DNA of 64,000 nucleotides from CAVZBW01 sp963778465 (GTDB lineage: Bacteria; Actinomycetota; Acidimicrobiia; Acidimicrobiales; RAAP-2), in the NCBI GenBank assembly GCA_963778465.1, contig CAVZUK010000003.1, positions 1,984,001 through 2,048,000 of the forward strand. The letters are read 5' to 3'. Numbering within the stretch: the stretch's first letter is position 1; every line of letters starts with the position of its first letter. This document shows, in pieces, positions 16,776-24,651 of this stretch. A program made the position numbers and the translations under genes. The notes under the pieces are model-generated. The model searched no databases. It was not told the origin of the DNA and saw only the letters and a program-made list of their open reading frames with translations.

Positions 16776-17690
16776 TCAGGCCTCCCTCGGTCCAAACCAG
16801 CGGTCACGCTGGTGAAAGAGGAAGCGTTCCGTGACGAGCCCGAGGATCCGTCGTGCCTGACCGAAATGGGCGGGCAGGTCGCCGATCACTGCGACGTCCT
16901 CGGGAACGGGGCGGGGCAAGAGGAGGAACGCGGCGCGATACCACCGTGTGCCCAGGAGCTCGAGCAGCCCGACCGCTCCGCCCGGGCCCGCGGCCTCCAC
17001 CAGGGCGGGGCCCGGCGCTCCGGCTCCCCGGCGGCCGTCGGTCATCCCCCCCGCTCGCAGGAGCCGGCCCTCCTCGATCGGGGCGAAGCCTCGCCGGGAG
17101 ACGTAGTCGGGGAATACCCCGGTCAAGAAGAGCGCCAGGTCTCCGAGTCGACGCAGGATTCCCGGGCGCTCCGTCTCGGAGACCACGTCGAGGAGGCCGG
17201 CGAGCCGGACCGGGTCGAGCTCGGAGAAGCGCTGCCGGCGCAGCCCTCGGCGAGTCCTCACGAACACGGAGCCGCTCGCCACGTGGGTGTAGGAGTGGAG
17301 GAGCTCGGCCAGGAAGAAGCGGTTGCGGCGGACGTCCAGGAAGGAGCGCAGCTGGGCCACGTCGAACACGGGAGCGTGGCGTCCGGGGCCCAGCCACTCC
17401 GGGACGTAGCTCATCGAGGAAAGCTCGTGGGCGCAGCGCTGCACCGCGACGGCAAAGGCGAGGAACGGCGAGGCCCCGACCAACGGCTCTCCCTCGCCCG
17501 GCCCGAAGAGGGCGTCGAAGACCGACGGATCGCCGAGTCGGCCGTCGAGGCCTTCCGGGAACCGAGCGAGGCGGGCGGCGAGGTCCGGCACCGCTCCTGG
17601 CGCCGCCGGCGCCCCCGCCAGGAGGGCTAGGTCCCGCGGGCTCAGATGCTGCAGATAGGCCCTCGTGATGGCCTCGTCACCCGGCGGCAT
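16776..17690 (-). CDS. Conserved actinobacterial protein of unknown function
   Basis: 304 residues from ATG 17690. There is no family I can name. The segment SYVPEWLGPGRHAPVFDVAQLRSFL, followed by LLHSYTHVASGSVFVRTRRGLRRQRFSELDPVRLAGLLDVV, looks like a conserved helical domain, and LGDLALFLTGVFPDYV follows. There is no signal peptide, no membrane segment and no obvious catalytic motif. Two in-frame GTG codons just upstream (17693, 17699) are alternative starts. It lies between sppA and the ligase on the same strand with 43-bp and 5-bp gaps, so it is probably cotranscribed. Confidence 0.7.
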   Translation of the reverse strand: MPPGDEAITRAYLQHLSPRDLALLAGAPAAPGAVPDLAARLARFPEGLDGRLGDPSVFDALFGPGEGEPLVGASPFLAFAVAVQRCAHELSSMSYVPEWLGPGRHAPVFDVAQLRSFLDVRRNRFFLAELLHSYTHVASGSVFVRTRRGLRRQRFSELDPVRLAGLLDVVSETERPGILRRLGDLALFLTGVFPDYVSRRGFAPIEEGRLLRAGGMTDGRRGAGAPGPALVEAAGPGGAVGLLELLGTRWYRAAFLLLPRPVPEDVAVIGDLPAHFGQARRILGLVTERFLFHQRDRWFGPREA

Positions 17691-17733
17691 CACCGTCACC
17701 CGGCGGCCTCGCTTCCTGCCTCGGTCACGTGCT

Positions 17734-19452
17734 TCAGGTGGCGAGACGAAGCGGGGGCATGACGAGCGGACCGGCCGAGGGCAGCCCGAAGGCCAGGGCC
17801 GCCCGGGCGAGGTCGCCCCACCCGGCGAGGTACGCGGTCGCCGCCGGCAGGGGGGACGCCGCAGCGGCGTCGTCGCTGCTGCGCGGCTTCTTGAGCAGTT
17901 GGACCGCCGAACGGGCCGGGTGGATCCGGACGGGGGCGTCCGCCGGCAGGCCCGAGCGTTGCCGGGCGAGGGCGAGGGCACGCTCGAGGCCGCCGAGCTC
18001 GTCCACGAGCCCGCGCTGGCGTGCGTCCTCGCCGGTCCAGACCCGGCCGCGGGCCACCTCGTGCACCGCCTCGCGCGTCATCCCGCGGGCGGTCGCCACC
18101 TTGCCGACGAAGTCGTCGTAGACCTCGTCGAGCCAGGCGTTGAGCTTCGCCCATTCGTCGTCGGTGAAGCCGGTGAGGGGCGAGAACATCTGGGCGTGGG
18201 CCCCTGCGGCGACCCCGTCCACGTGCACGCCGAGGCGCTGCAGGAGTCCCTCCGTGCGGAGCTTCCCGGCCAGCACGCCGATCGATCCGGTCAACGTGGC
18301 GGGCAAGGCCACGACGAGCTCGGCGCCCATCGAGACGTAGTACCCACCCGATGCCGCCACCTCGCCCATGGACGCGACCACGGTCTTTCCCACCTCGCGG
18401 GCCCTGCAGACCTCGCGCCAGATGGTGTCCGACGCCACGTACGATCCGCCGGGGCTGTTCACCCGCAGGACGATGGCCCCGGTGCGGTCGTCTGCCGCCG
18501 CCGAGCGGATCGCCGCGGCGACGGTGTCGGCACCCGAGCCCCGGCCGACGGGGCCGCGGACCGAGCGGCCCTGGCGGATGGCCCCCCCGATGCGGATGAG
18601 CGCCACCCCTGTCTGCCGGCGAGACCGGAGCTGTCGGAGACCGGTCCCGCGCCGCTGGTAGCGCGCCGCGTAGACGAGGGCCGGCTCGTCCTCGTGCCGG
18701 AGCCGGGCCACGCGTTCGCGGAGCGGGACCACCCTCCCCGGGCGATCCGCCTCGTCGCGGGAGCGGCGTTCGATCTCCTCTCGCACGGCGTCGCGGTAGC
18801 CCAAGTGGTCCACCAGCCCGCCCGAATGGGCCTCGGCGGCGGAGAGCGGGGCGGCGTCGACCAGCTCGCGGACCCGAGCCGCGGCGAGGCGACGTCCCTG
18901 CGCGACCGCCGTGACCACCTGCTCGTAGGAGGAGTCGGCGAGCCTCGTGGTCGCCTCACGCAGGGGTTCGGAGAGCTCGCGGCGGAGAAAGGTCTCCGCG
19001 GCGCCCTTGTATTCGTGACGGCGCGCCACGAGCGGTTCGACGGCAGCCCGATCGAGGGCCTCCCGGGCGAAGACGACCATCGTCGCCGTGCCGACGAGGC
19101 CCACGCCGCCGGAAGGCTGCAGCCAGATCTCCTCGAAGGCGGTCGCCAGGACGTAGGGAACCGTGCCGCGACCGAGTTCCCCGAAGGTCTCGGCCCAGGC
19201 GATGGAGGGTTTGCCGGAGCGTCGAAACTCGACGACGGCTTCGCGCAGCTCCTGGGCGTGCGCGAGCGACATCCGGGCCTGGCCGACCTTGGCGAAAAGG
19301 CCCACGACCCGGGGGTCCGCCGCCGCGTCGTGTAGGCGGTCCACCAGCGCGGGCAGCGCCAGCTCTCCGCGGGAGGTCAGTCGTTCCAGGGGATCGGCCG
19401 GAGGCTCCTCGCGAATGCCGGAGGTCAGGTCGAGCTCGAGGACGAGGCTCAC
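17734..19452 (-). CDS. sppA: SppA-like S49 peptidase (long, two-domain form)
   Basis: 572 residues, the 67-kDa-type architecture with two S49 domains. The N-domain carries the general-base Lys in RHEYKGAAETF (about residue 146). The C-domain carries the nucleophile Ser in GEVAASGGYYVSMG, preceded by LRVNSPGG. The family cleaves signal peptides and membrane peptides. No N-terminal membrane anchor is visible, unlike E. coli SppA, so this form is probably soluble or peripheral. Start GTG 19452. It is divergent from tnpB across 147 bp. Confidence 0.9.
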   Translation of the reverse strand: MSLVLELDLTSGIREEPPADPLERLTSRGELALPALVDRLHDAAADPRVVGLFAKVGQARMSLAHAQELREAVVEFRRSGKPSIAWAETFGELGRGTVPYVLATAFEEIWLQPSGGVGLVGTATMVVFAREALDRAAVEPLVARRHEYKGAAETFLRRELSEPLREATTRLADSSYEQVVTAVAQGRRLAAARVRELVDAAPLSAAEAHSGGLVDHLGYRDAVREEIERRSRDEADRPGRVVPLRERVARLRHEDEPALVYAARYQRRGTGLRQLRSRRQTGVALIRIGGAIRQGRSVRGPVGRGSGADTVAAAIRSAAADDRTGAIVLRVNSPGGSYVASDTIWREVCRAREVGKTVVASMGEVAASGGYYVSMGAELVVALPATLTGSIGVLAGKLRTEGLLQRLGVHVDGVAAGAHAQMFSPLTGFTDDEWAKLNAWLDEVYDDFVGKVATARGMTREAVHEVARGRVWTGEDARQRGLVDELGGLERALALARQRSGLPADAPVRIHPARSAVQLLKKPRSSDDAAAASPLPAATAYLAGWGDLARAALAFGLPSAGPLVMPPLRLAT

Positions 19453-19599
19453 GGGCGGGACGGGGTGCGTCCGGACACGGATGGGACGCTACCGGGTGAC
19501 GTCGATCACGACGAGGACACGGTGCTGGAAATGGTGGGTGAATCCGGGCACGTTCCGGATCGGCGCCCCATGTGACACCCGAGTCGTACCCTCCCACCG

Positions 19600-20772
19600 A
19601 TGACTCGATGCCGGACGTTCCGCTACCGGCTGTACCCCACGACCAAGCAGACGGCGGCCCTCGAGCGGCTGCTGGCCACCCAGTGCGAGCTCTACAACGC
19701 CGCCCTGGAGGAGCGTCGAGGGGCCTGGCGGTGGGAACGGCGCAGCGTGAGCTACGTCGATCAGTGCCGGACGCTGACCCAGCTCCGTTCGGTGCGCCTC
19801 GACGTGGGCGAGTGGGGGGTGGTGGTGTGCCGGGGCACGCTCAAACGCTTGGACCGGGCCTTCGCGGCCATCTATCGCCGGTGTGGGCTCGGCCAGACCC
19901 CGGGTTTTCCTCGCTTCAAGGCTCGGGCACGCTTCGGCTCGGTGCAGTGGGAGGACAGCTCGGGGTGGCGAGTTGACGAAAGTGGCCGTCGGCTCCACCT
20001 CAACGGCATCGGTGCGGTCAAGCTCCACCTCCATCGCTTCATCCGGGGCACGCCCAAGGCCGTCACCGTGCGACGAGAGGGGCGGCACTGGTGGGTGTCC
20101 CTCCGGTCCGTGGACGTCCCGGCCCGGGCGCTCCCGGCCACCGGTAAGGCGGTCGGCGTCGACCTCGGGGTGGGGGTGCTCGTCGCCACCTCCGATGGTG
20201 GGATCGTGGAGGGAACTCGTCCCGCTCGAGCGGCCGAGCGAGAGGTGGCCCGGGCCCAGCGCCGGGTGACCTCGAAGCAGCGCGGCTCCAACCGCCGGCG
20301 CAAGGCCGTCGCCTCCCTGGCCGCCACCCACCGAAGGATCGCCAACCGCCGGCGGGACGCCCTCCACAAGGTCTCGGCCGCCCTGGTGGCCAACCACGAC
20401 CTGATCGTCCACGAGTCCCTCGTCATCACCAACATGAAGAGGAGGCCCAAACCCCGTCCTGACGGCACCGGTGCGTACGAACCCAACGGTGGCGTCGCCA
20501 AGGCCGGCCTCAACCGATCCATTCACGACGCCGGGTGGGGAACCCTGCTCGCCATGATCGCCTACAAAGCGGAAGAAGCTGGTAGGAGCATCATCGCGGT
20601 AGACCCTCGCAACACCAGCCGTCGGTGCTCGAATTGTGGGCACACCGACGCGGGGAATCGGCGAGGCGCATTGTTCGCTTGCGGTGCCTGCGGCCACCAA
20701 GAGCACGCGGACGTGAACGCCGCCAAGAACATCCTTCGGGCCGGTAGGGCCCAGCAGCACCTCGCTGCGTAG
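19600..20772 (+). CDS. tnpB: TnpB, IS605/IS1341-type RNA-guided nuclease
   Basis: 390 residues. The RuvC-like triad is intact: Asp188 (VGVDLGVG), Glu272 (VHESLVITNM) and Asp371 (HADVNAAKNI). A zinc ribbon has Cys343, Cys346, Cys361 and Cys364. The N-terminal FRYRLYPTTKQ and the WED-like part are full length. TnpB proteins are guided by a reRNA from the element right end to cut next to a short target-adjacent motif, which promotes element retention. No TnpA transposase is present, so this is an isolated IS1341-type gene. A TACCCT box (19587-19592) 7 nt before ATG 19600 suggests a leaderless transcript. Confidence 0.93.
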   Translation: MTRCRTFRYRLYPTTKQTAALERLLATQCELYNAALEERRGAWRWERRSVSYVDQCRTLTQLRSVRLDVGEWGVVVCRGTLKRLDRAFAAIYRRCGLGQTPGFPRFKARARFGSVQWEDSSGWRVDESGRRLHLNGIGAVKLHLHRFIRGTPKAVTVRREGRHWWVSLRSVDVPARALPATGKAVGVDLGVGVLVATSDGGIVEGTRPARAAEREVARAQRRVTSKQRGSNRRRKAVASLAATHRRIANRRRDALHKVSAALVANHDLIVHESLVITNMKRRPKPRPDGTGAYEPNGGVAKAGLNRSIHDAGWGTLLAMIAYKAEEAGRSIIAVDPRNTSRRCSNCGHTDAGNRRGALFACGACGHQEHADVNAAKNILRAGRAQQHLAA

Positions 20773-20830
20773 GGTCGAAGCAGACCCACTACCCTGGCAA
20801 GCTCTGCGGGTGCGGCCGAGCCACGATCCG
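20640..20830 (+). ncRNA. Putative reRNA (omega RNA) and right end of the tnpB element
   Basis: By analogy with other tnpB elements the guide RNA scaffold overlaps the 3' end of the gene and runs into the right flank. Directly after the stop is a hairpin GGGTC-gaagca-GACCC (20772-20787), followed by a second imperfect stem (CCC...GGG, 20792-20810). Ends are approximate, and the guide boundary cannot be set without a second copy. Confidence 0.35.
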
Positions 20831-20841
20831 GGCGGGAGGCG

Positions 20842-21129
20842 GTGACCGCGACCTCTGACCCGGTGCGCCGGCGGCTCATCGTCGCCGGGAGGGTCCAGGG
20901 GGTCAACTACCGCGTGGCCTGTGCCCGAGAGGCGGACCGGCTCGGCCTCGCCGGTTTCGTGCGGAACCTGCCCGACGGCCGCGTCGAGGTGGTCGCCGAG
21001 GGGCCCCGGGACGCCGTCGAGCGGCTCGCCACCTGGTGTGGCGGCGGGCCTCCCCTGGCAAGGGTCGAGGGGGTGGACAGCCGGGAGGAGCTCCCCGAGG
21101 GCCTGTCCCGGTTCGCGGTGGTCGCCTGA
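20842..21129 (+). CDS. acyP: Acylphosphatase
   Basis: 95 residues, the usual family length. It hydrolyses acyl phosphates such as acetyl phosphate and carbamoyl phosphate. GRVQGVNYRVACAREA holds the phosphate loop and catalytic Arg (YR), and FVRNLPDGRVEVVAEG supplies the catalytic Asn. The usual GVGFR or GVWFR is GVNYR here. GTG 20842 follows GGGAGG by 4-5 nt. It is convergent with the HxlR regulator gene. Confidence 0.93.
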   Translation: MTATSDPVRRRLIVAGRVQGVNYRVACAREADRLGLAGFVRNLPDGRVEVVAEGPRDAVERLATWCGGGPPLARVEGVDSREELPEGLSRFAVVA

Positions 21130-21167
21130 GCATCCTGGCCCGGTGCCGGGGGGCGAGGCGAACGTCC

Positions 21168-21647
21168 TTAGAGGAAGACGAGCGACTGGGCCTCGTCGTC
21201 GTCGACCGCCCGATCGCACGTCGGGCAGTACCAGCGTGCCTCCAACGGCGATCCGCAGGCGGCGTGCTCCGCCAGGCGGAGCGTCGGGTGCGGCCCGGGT
21301 GCGGCGTGCTCGGCACCCCAGCGTGCCAGCAGCCGCAGGACGCCGGCCAGCTCTCGGCCCGCCGCCGTCAGCTCGTAGGAGTAGCGGACCGGCCGCTCGC
21401 TGTACGGCCGGGCCAGCACCACCCCCTGGGCCTCCAGGTTGCGCACGCGCTGGGAGAGGACGTTGGTCGCGATGCCAGGGACGGCCTCTTGCAGGTCGTT
21501 GAACCGCCTCGGTCCCTCGAGCAGGGCGTCCACCACGAGGAAGCTCCACCGGTCACCGACCCTTCCGAGGGCCTCCACCAGTGGGCTGGCGTCGGGCGGG
21601 GGTGACTCGGGGGATTGACTTGCAAGTTGCAAGTTAGTATCTTCCAT
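21168..21647 (-). CDS. HxlR-family winged-helix regulator with C-terminal zinc ribbon
   Basis: 159 residues. The HxlR domain occupies residues 22-115: VEALGRVGDRWSFLVVDALL, RRFNDLQEAVPGIATNVLSQRVRNLE and YELTAAGREL. The tail has two CxxC-like pairs (AACGS and WYCPTCD), suggesting zinc binding. ATG 21647 is 6 nt from a TATCGT box at 21659-21654 (minus strand) and lacks a ribosome site. It is divergent from two tandem HtrA-like proteases with only 26 bp between starts. A palindrome lies inside codons 4-11 of this gene and within the protease promoter, so the regulator probably controls both directions (inference). Confidence 0.9.
   Translation of the reverse strand: MEDTNLQLASQSPESPPPDASPLVEALGRVGDRWSFLVVDALLEGPRRFNDLQEAVPGIATNVLSQRVRNLEAQGVVLARPYSERPVRYSYELTAAGRELAGVLRLLARWGAEHAAPGPHPTLRLAEHAACGSPLEARWYCPTCDRAVDDDEAQSLVFL
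21615..21643 (+). promoter_or_regulatory. Protease-operon promoter with a palindromic operator in the spacer
   Basis: A -35 hexamer TTGACT (21615-21620) and a -10 hexamer TATCTT (21638-21643) are separated by 17 bp. The perfect 15-bp palindrome CTTGCAAGTTGCAAG (21619-21633, two 7-bp arms around one base) lies across the spacer, an ideal position for repression. The predicted transcript starts near 21650, with GGGGAG 6 nt before the protease ATG. Confidence 0.65.
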
Positions 21648-21673
21648 ACCGAAACGATAGCGGGGAGACCGGT

Positions 21674-22591
21674 ATGACGACGTTTTTCGACGAGCTCGAG
21701 GCCGCCACGGCGGCGGTGGTGGACAAGGTGGCTCCGGCGGTGGTCCGGATCGGGCGGGGTTGGGGCCGGGGGGCCGGCGTGGTGGTCTCGCAAGGGACCG
21801 TCGTGACCAACGCGCACAACCTGCGGGGCGGCGAGACGACGGTGCGCTTCGCGGACGGTCGCACCGTGACCGGGACGGTGGCGGGGATCGACCCGGACGG
21901 CGACCTGGCGGTCGTGCACGCCGAGACGGCCGACGTGACGCCGGTGCCGTGGGAGCCCGAGGCGACCTCCGTCGCCCCGGGGAAGGTCATCTTCGCCGTA
22001 GCCGCGGTGCCGAGCGGCGGGTCGCGCGTCACGGTCGGGACCGTCTCGGGGGTGGGCCGCGCCTTCCGGGGCCCACGCTCGCGGCTGGTGAACGACGCGG
22101 TCGAGCACTCGGCCCCCATGGGTCGGGGATCGTCTGGTGGACCGATCGTCGACGGGTCGGGTCGCCTGCTCGGTATCAACACGCACCGGCTCGGGGACGG
22201 CTTCTACCTCGCCGTGCCGGCGGGCGCAGAGCTGCGGAGCAGGGTGGAGGCTCTCTCGAGAGGCGAGTCGCCCCGGAAGCCGCATCTCGGCATCGCCGTC
22301 GTGCCGCCGCACGCGGCGCGCCGCCTGCGGGCCGCCGTGGGCCTCCCACAGCGAGACGGCGTGCTGGTGCGGGCGGTGGAGGCCGACGGCCCGGCCGGAC
22401 GGGCCGGACTGGCCCAGGGTGATCTCATCGTCGCCGCGGACGGTCGCGCCATCGCCTCGATCGACGACCTGCTCTCGGCGGTGGACGCGCTCGACCAGGA
22501 GGCAGGGCTCTCCCTGACCGTGGTGCGGGGTAACGACGAGCTCGAGCTCCGCGTCAGCACGGGGGGCGTGAGCACGGAGGGCTCGGCATGA
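21674..22591 (+). CDS. Cytosolic HtrA-like trypsin-fold protease with PDZ domain (first of two)
   Basis: 305 residues. The chymotrypsin-like triad is present: His48 (TNAHNL), Asp77 (PDGDLAVV) and Ser154 (GRGSSGGP). A PDZ domain occupies about residues 205-295 (HLGIAVV, GRAGLAQGDLIVAADGRAI). DegP/HtrA proteins are usually exported, but this one starts directly with the protease fold and has no signal peptide or membrane helix, so it acts in the cytoplasm. Its stop overlaps the next protease start as ATGA. Controlled from the operator-bearing promoter shared with the HxlR gene. Confidence 0.9.
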   Translation: MTTFFDELEAATAAVVDKVAPAVVRIGRGWGRGAGVVVSQGTVVTNAHNLRGGETTVRFADGRTVTGTVAGIDPDGDLAVVHAETADVTPVPWEPEATSVAPGKVIFAVAAVPSGGSRVTVGTVSGVGRAFRGPRSRLVNDAVEHSAPMGRGSSGGPIVDGSGRLLGINTHRLGDGFYLAVPAGAELRSRVEALSRGESPRKPHLGIAVVPPHAARRLRAAVGLPQRDGVLVRAVEADGPAGRAGLAQGDLIVAADGRAIASIDDLLSAVDALDQEAGLSLTVVRGNDELELRVSTGGVSTEGSA

Positions 22592-23607
22592 CGGCACTCG
22601 ACGAGCGCGTCGCGCTCGATGCCGTCCCGCTCGAGGGAGCCGACGATGCGGTGGAGGAGGCCGCGGCGCTCGACGGCTACTCACGAGTGGTGACGGCGGT
22701 CGCACGCCGCCTGACACCGTCGGTGGCCAGCCTGCGCGTCGGGGACGGCCGTCAACGCCGGCCGGCGGGTGCCGGGTCGGGCGTCGTCATGACGCCTGAC
22801 GGGTTCCTGCTCACGTCCGCCCACGTGGTCGACGGCGCGCGAGGGGGCACCGCGGCTTTTGCCGACGGACGGGAGCTCGGCTTCGAGGTCGTGGGCGCCG
22901 ATGCCCTCTCCGACCTCGCGGTCGTGCGCGTCTCGACGGGCGAGGGCGCGCTCGACCCCGCGGTGCTGGGCGATGCGGAGCTCCTGGAGGTGGGCCAGCT
23001 CGTGGTGGCGGTGGGCAACCCGCTCGGCTTTGCCGGGTCGGTGAGCGCCGGTGTCGTGAGCGGCCTCGGCCGCTCGATGGCGACCCGGTCCGGCGCGGCC
23101 AGCCGGCTCATCGAGGACGTGATCCAGACGGACGCCGCCCTGCACCCGGGAAATTCCGGGGGGGCCCTTGCCAACTCCCGCGGCGAGGTGGTCGGCATCA
23201 ATACGGCCGTCGTCGGTCCCTGGGTCGGGCAGGGGCTCGGCCTGGCGGTGCCGGTCAACGCCACCGCCCGGCGCATCGTCGCCGACCTGATGGCCAACGG
23301 CCGCGTGCGGCGCGCGTACCTCGGCGTGGCCGGGGGCTCCCGCGTCCTGAGCGCCGTCGCCAGTCGAGCGTCCGGTCAGGCCAAGGGGATCGAGGTGACC
23401 TCGGTGGTGGCCCAGAGCCCCGCCGGACGCGCCGGGCTGCGGCCCGGCGACGTCGTCCTGGCGCTCGATGACGACGCCGTCGCGACGGTCGCGGACCTCC
23501 AGGGCCGCATGACCGCGGACGCGATCGGCCGCCCGGTGACCCTGCGGGTCTGGAGGGGTGACCGGGAGGTCACGCTCGAGGTGGTGGCCGAGGAGCTGCC
23601 CGAGTAG
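22588..23607 (+). CDS. Cytosolic HtrA-like trypsin-fold protease with PDZ domain (second of two)
   Basis: 339 residues. It is closer to canonical DegP-type S1C proteases than its partner: His79 (TSAHVV), Asp109 (LSDLAVV), Ser190 (HPGNSGGAL), and NPLGFAGSVSAGVVSG in the activation region. A C-terminal PDZ domain (AYLGVAGG, GRAGLRPGDVVLALDDDAV) follows. Again there is no signal peptide or transmembrane helix; the first 30 residues are acidic and probably disordered. The ATGA overlap makes it coupled to the first protease. The two are homologous but clearly diverged, which suggests a heteromeric pair rather than redundancy (inference). Confidence 0.9.
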   Translation: MTALDERVALDAVPLEGADDAVEEAAALDGYSRVVTAVARRLTPSVASLRVGDGRQRRPAGAGSGVVMTPDGFLLTSAHVVDGARGGTAAFADGRELGFEVVGADALSDLAVVRVSTGEGALDPAVLGDAELLEVGQLVVAVGNPLGFAGSVSAGVVSGLGRSMATRSGAASRLIEDVIQTDAALHPGNSGGALANSRGEVVGINTAVVGPWVGQGLGLAVPVNATARRIVADLMANGRVRRAYLGVAGGSRVLSAVASRASGQAKGIEVTSVVAQSPAGRAGLRPGDVVLALDDDAVATVADLQGRMTADAIGRPVTLRVWRGDREVTLEVVAEELPE

Positions 23608-23677
23608 GCCCGCCGTCGATCGGGCACCCGCCTCGAGCACCCCTCCCCCCCGGGGCGCAGGAGACCGGAACGATCCG

Positions 23678-24574
23678 TCAAGCGCGCTCGGACTGCAGCA
23701 GCAGTTCTGCCACTTCCTCTGGGCGGTCGTGCTGCGGGTAGTGTCCGGCGCCTCCCACGAGGTGAACCGATGGGCCAGGGAAGAGCGCCGCTATCTCTGC
23801 CGCAAGCGAGGAGCTGAGGTAGGGATCCGCTTCTCCCCAGATGATCGACACGGGGACCTCGATTCCGGCGAGGGCCCCGTCGTCGATCAACGAGTCTCCC
23901 TCGGCCAACGCGTCGAAGAGGCCAGCGGTCCATGCCCGGATGGCGGCGATCGCATCGGGCCGGTGTTCGTCGCCGAGGAACTGCGGCAGGATCGAGCTGC
24001 GGACGATCCCTTCGGGGTCGTCCGCGTCCAGGCCCCATTGGACGCCCCAGCGCTGGAGCAGCCAGAGCAGCTGAGCGGGATCACCCACCAAGTCATCGGC
24101 GAGCGTCTTCAGTTGAGGATCGGCGAACAGCCGGGACATCTCGGGCATCCGCAACGCGGGCTGGTTGCCGACGACCGTGTTGAGCAGGACCAGGCCGAGA
24201 ACTCGATCCGGATGGGAGACCGCATAGTGGACCGCATCCGGTCCCGAGCCGTCGTGGCAGACCACGATGGCGCGGTCGACCGCGAGGTCATCGAGGAGAG
24301 CAGTGATCTCGGCTCCATGATCCCTCGGGGAAGTGCGGGCGCTCGGGCTTCTATCTGAGCGGCCGTATCCAACGAAGTCGAAGGCCACGGCCCGCCTCGG
24401 CGTCAACCGGGACAGGATCCGGTCGTAGATCCGGTGATCGTCGGGAAAACCGTGCAAGAGCACGATCGGAGGATCCACACCGGGTATCTGGCTCACGAAG
24501 ATGCGGCCGTTGGGGGTGTTCGCGAAGCCCTGGATGGGTCGTGGTGTTCCACGCAGGTGTCCTCGTGTCGTCAT
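23678..24574 (-). CDS. Alpha/beta-hydrolase with Asp nucleophile (epoxide hydrolase/dehalogenase type)
   Basis: 298 residues. VLLHGFPDDHRIYDRI is the oxyanion loop typical of epoxide hydrolases and haloalkane dehalogenases. The nucleophile elbow reads VVCHDGSGPDA, placing Asp rather than Ser at the turn. The catalytic His is in GGAGHYPQHDRPEEV, and GEADPYL supplies the acid region. ATG 24574 follows GAAGGG by about 9 nt. The gene lies downstream of the MFS gene with a 77-bp gap on the same strand. Substrate unknown. Confidence 0.86.
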   Translation of the reverse strand: MTTRGHLRGTPRPIQGFANTPNGRIFVSQIPGVDPPIVLLHGFPDDHRIYDRILSRLTPRRAVAFDFVGYGRSDRSPSARTSPRDHGAEITALLDDLAVDRAIVVCHDGSGPDAVHYAVSHPDRVLGLVLLNTVVGNQPALRMPEMSRLFADPQLKTLADDLVGDPAQLLWLLQRWGVQWGLDADDPEGIVRSSILPQFLGDEHRPDAIAAIRAWTAGLFDALAEGDSLIDDGALAGIEVPVSIIWGEADPYLSSSLAAEIAALFPGPSVHLVGGAGHYPQHDRPEEVAELLLQSERA

Positions 24575-24651
24575 CGGTTGGGTCCCTTCGTGGTTCGTGC
24601 CGCCCGGGTTCCGCCGCGACGGCACCTCTGGCAGCCCGTCGCCTCTCGACG

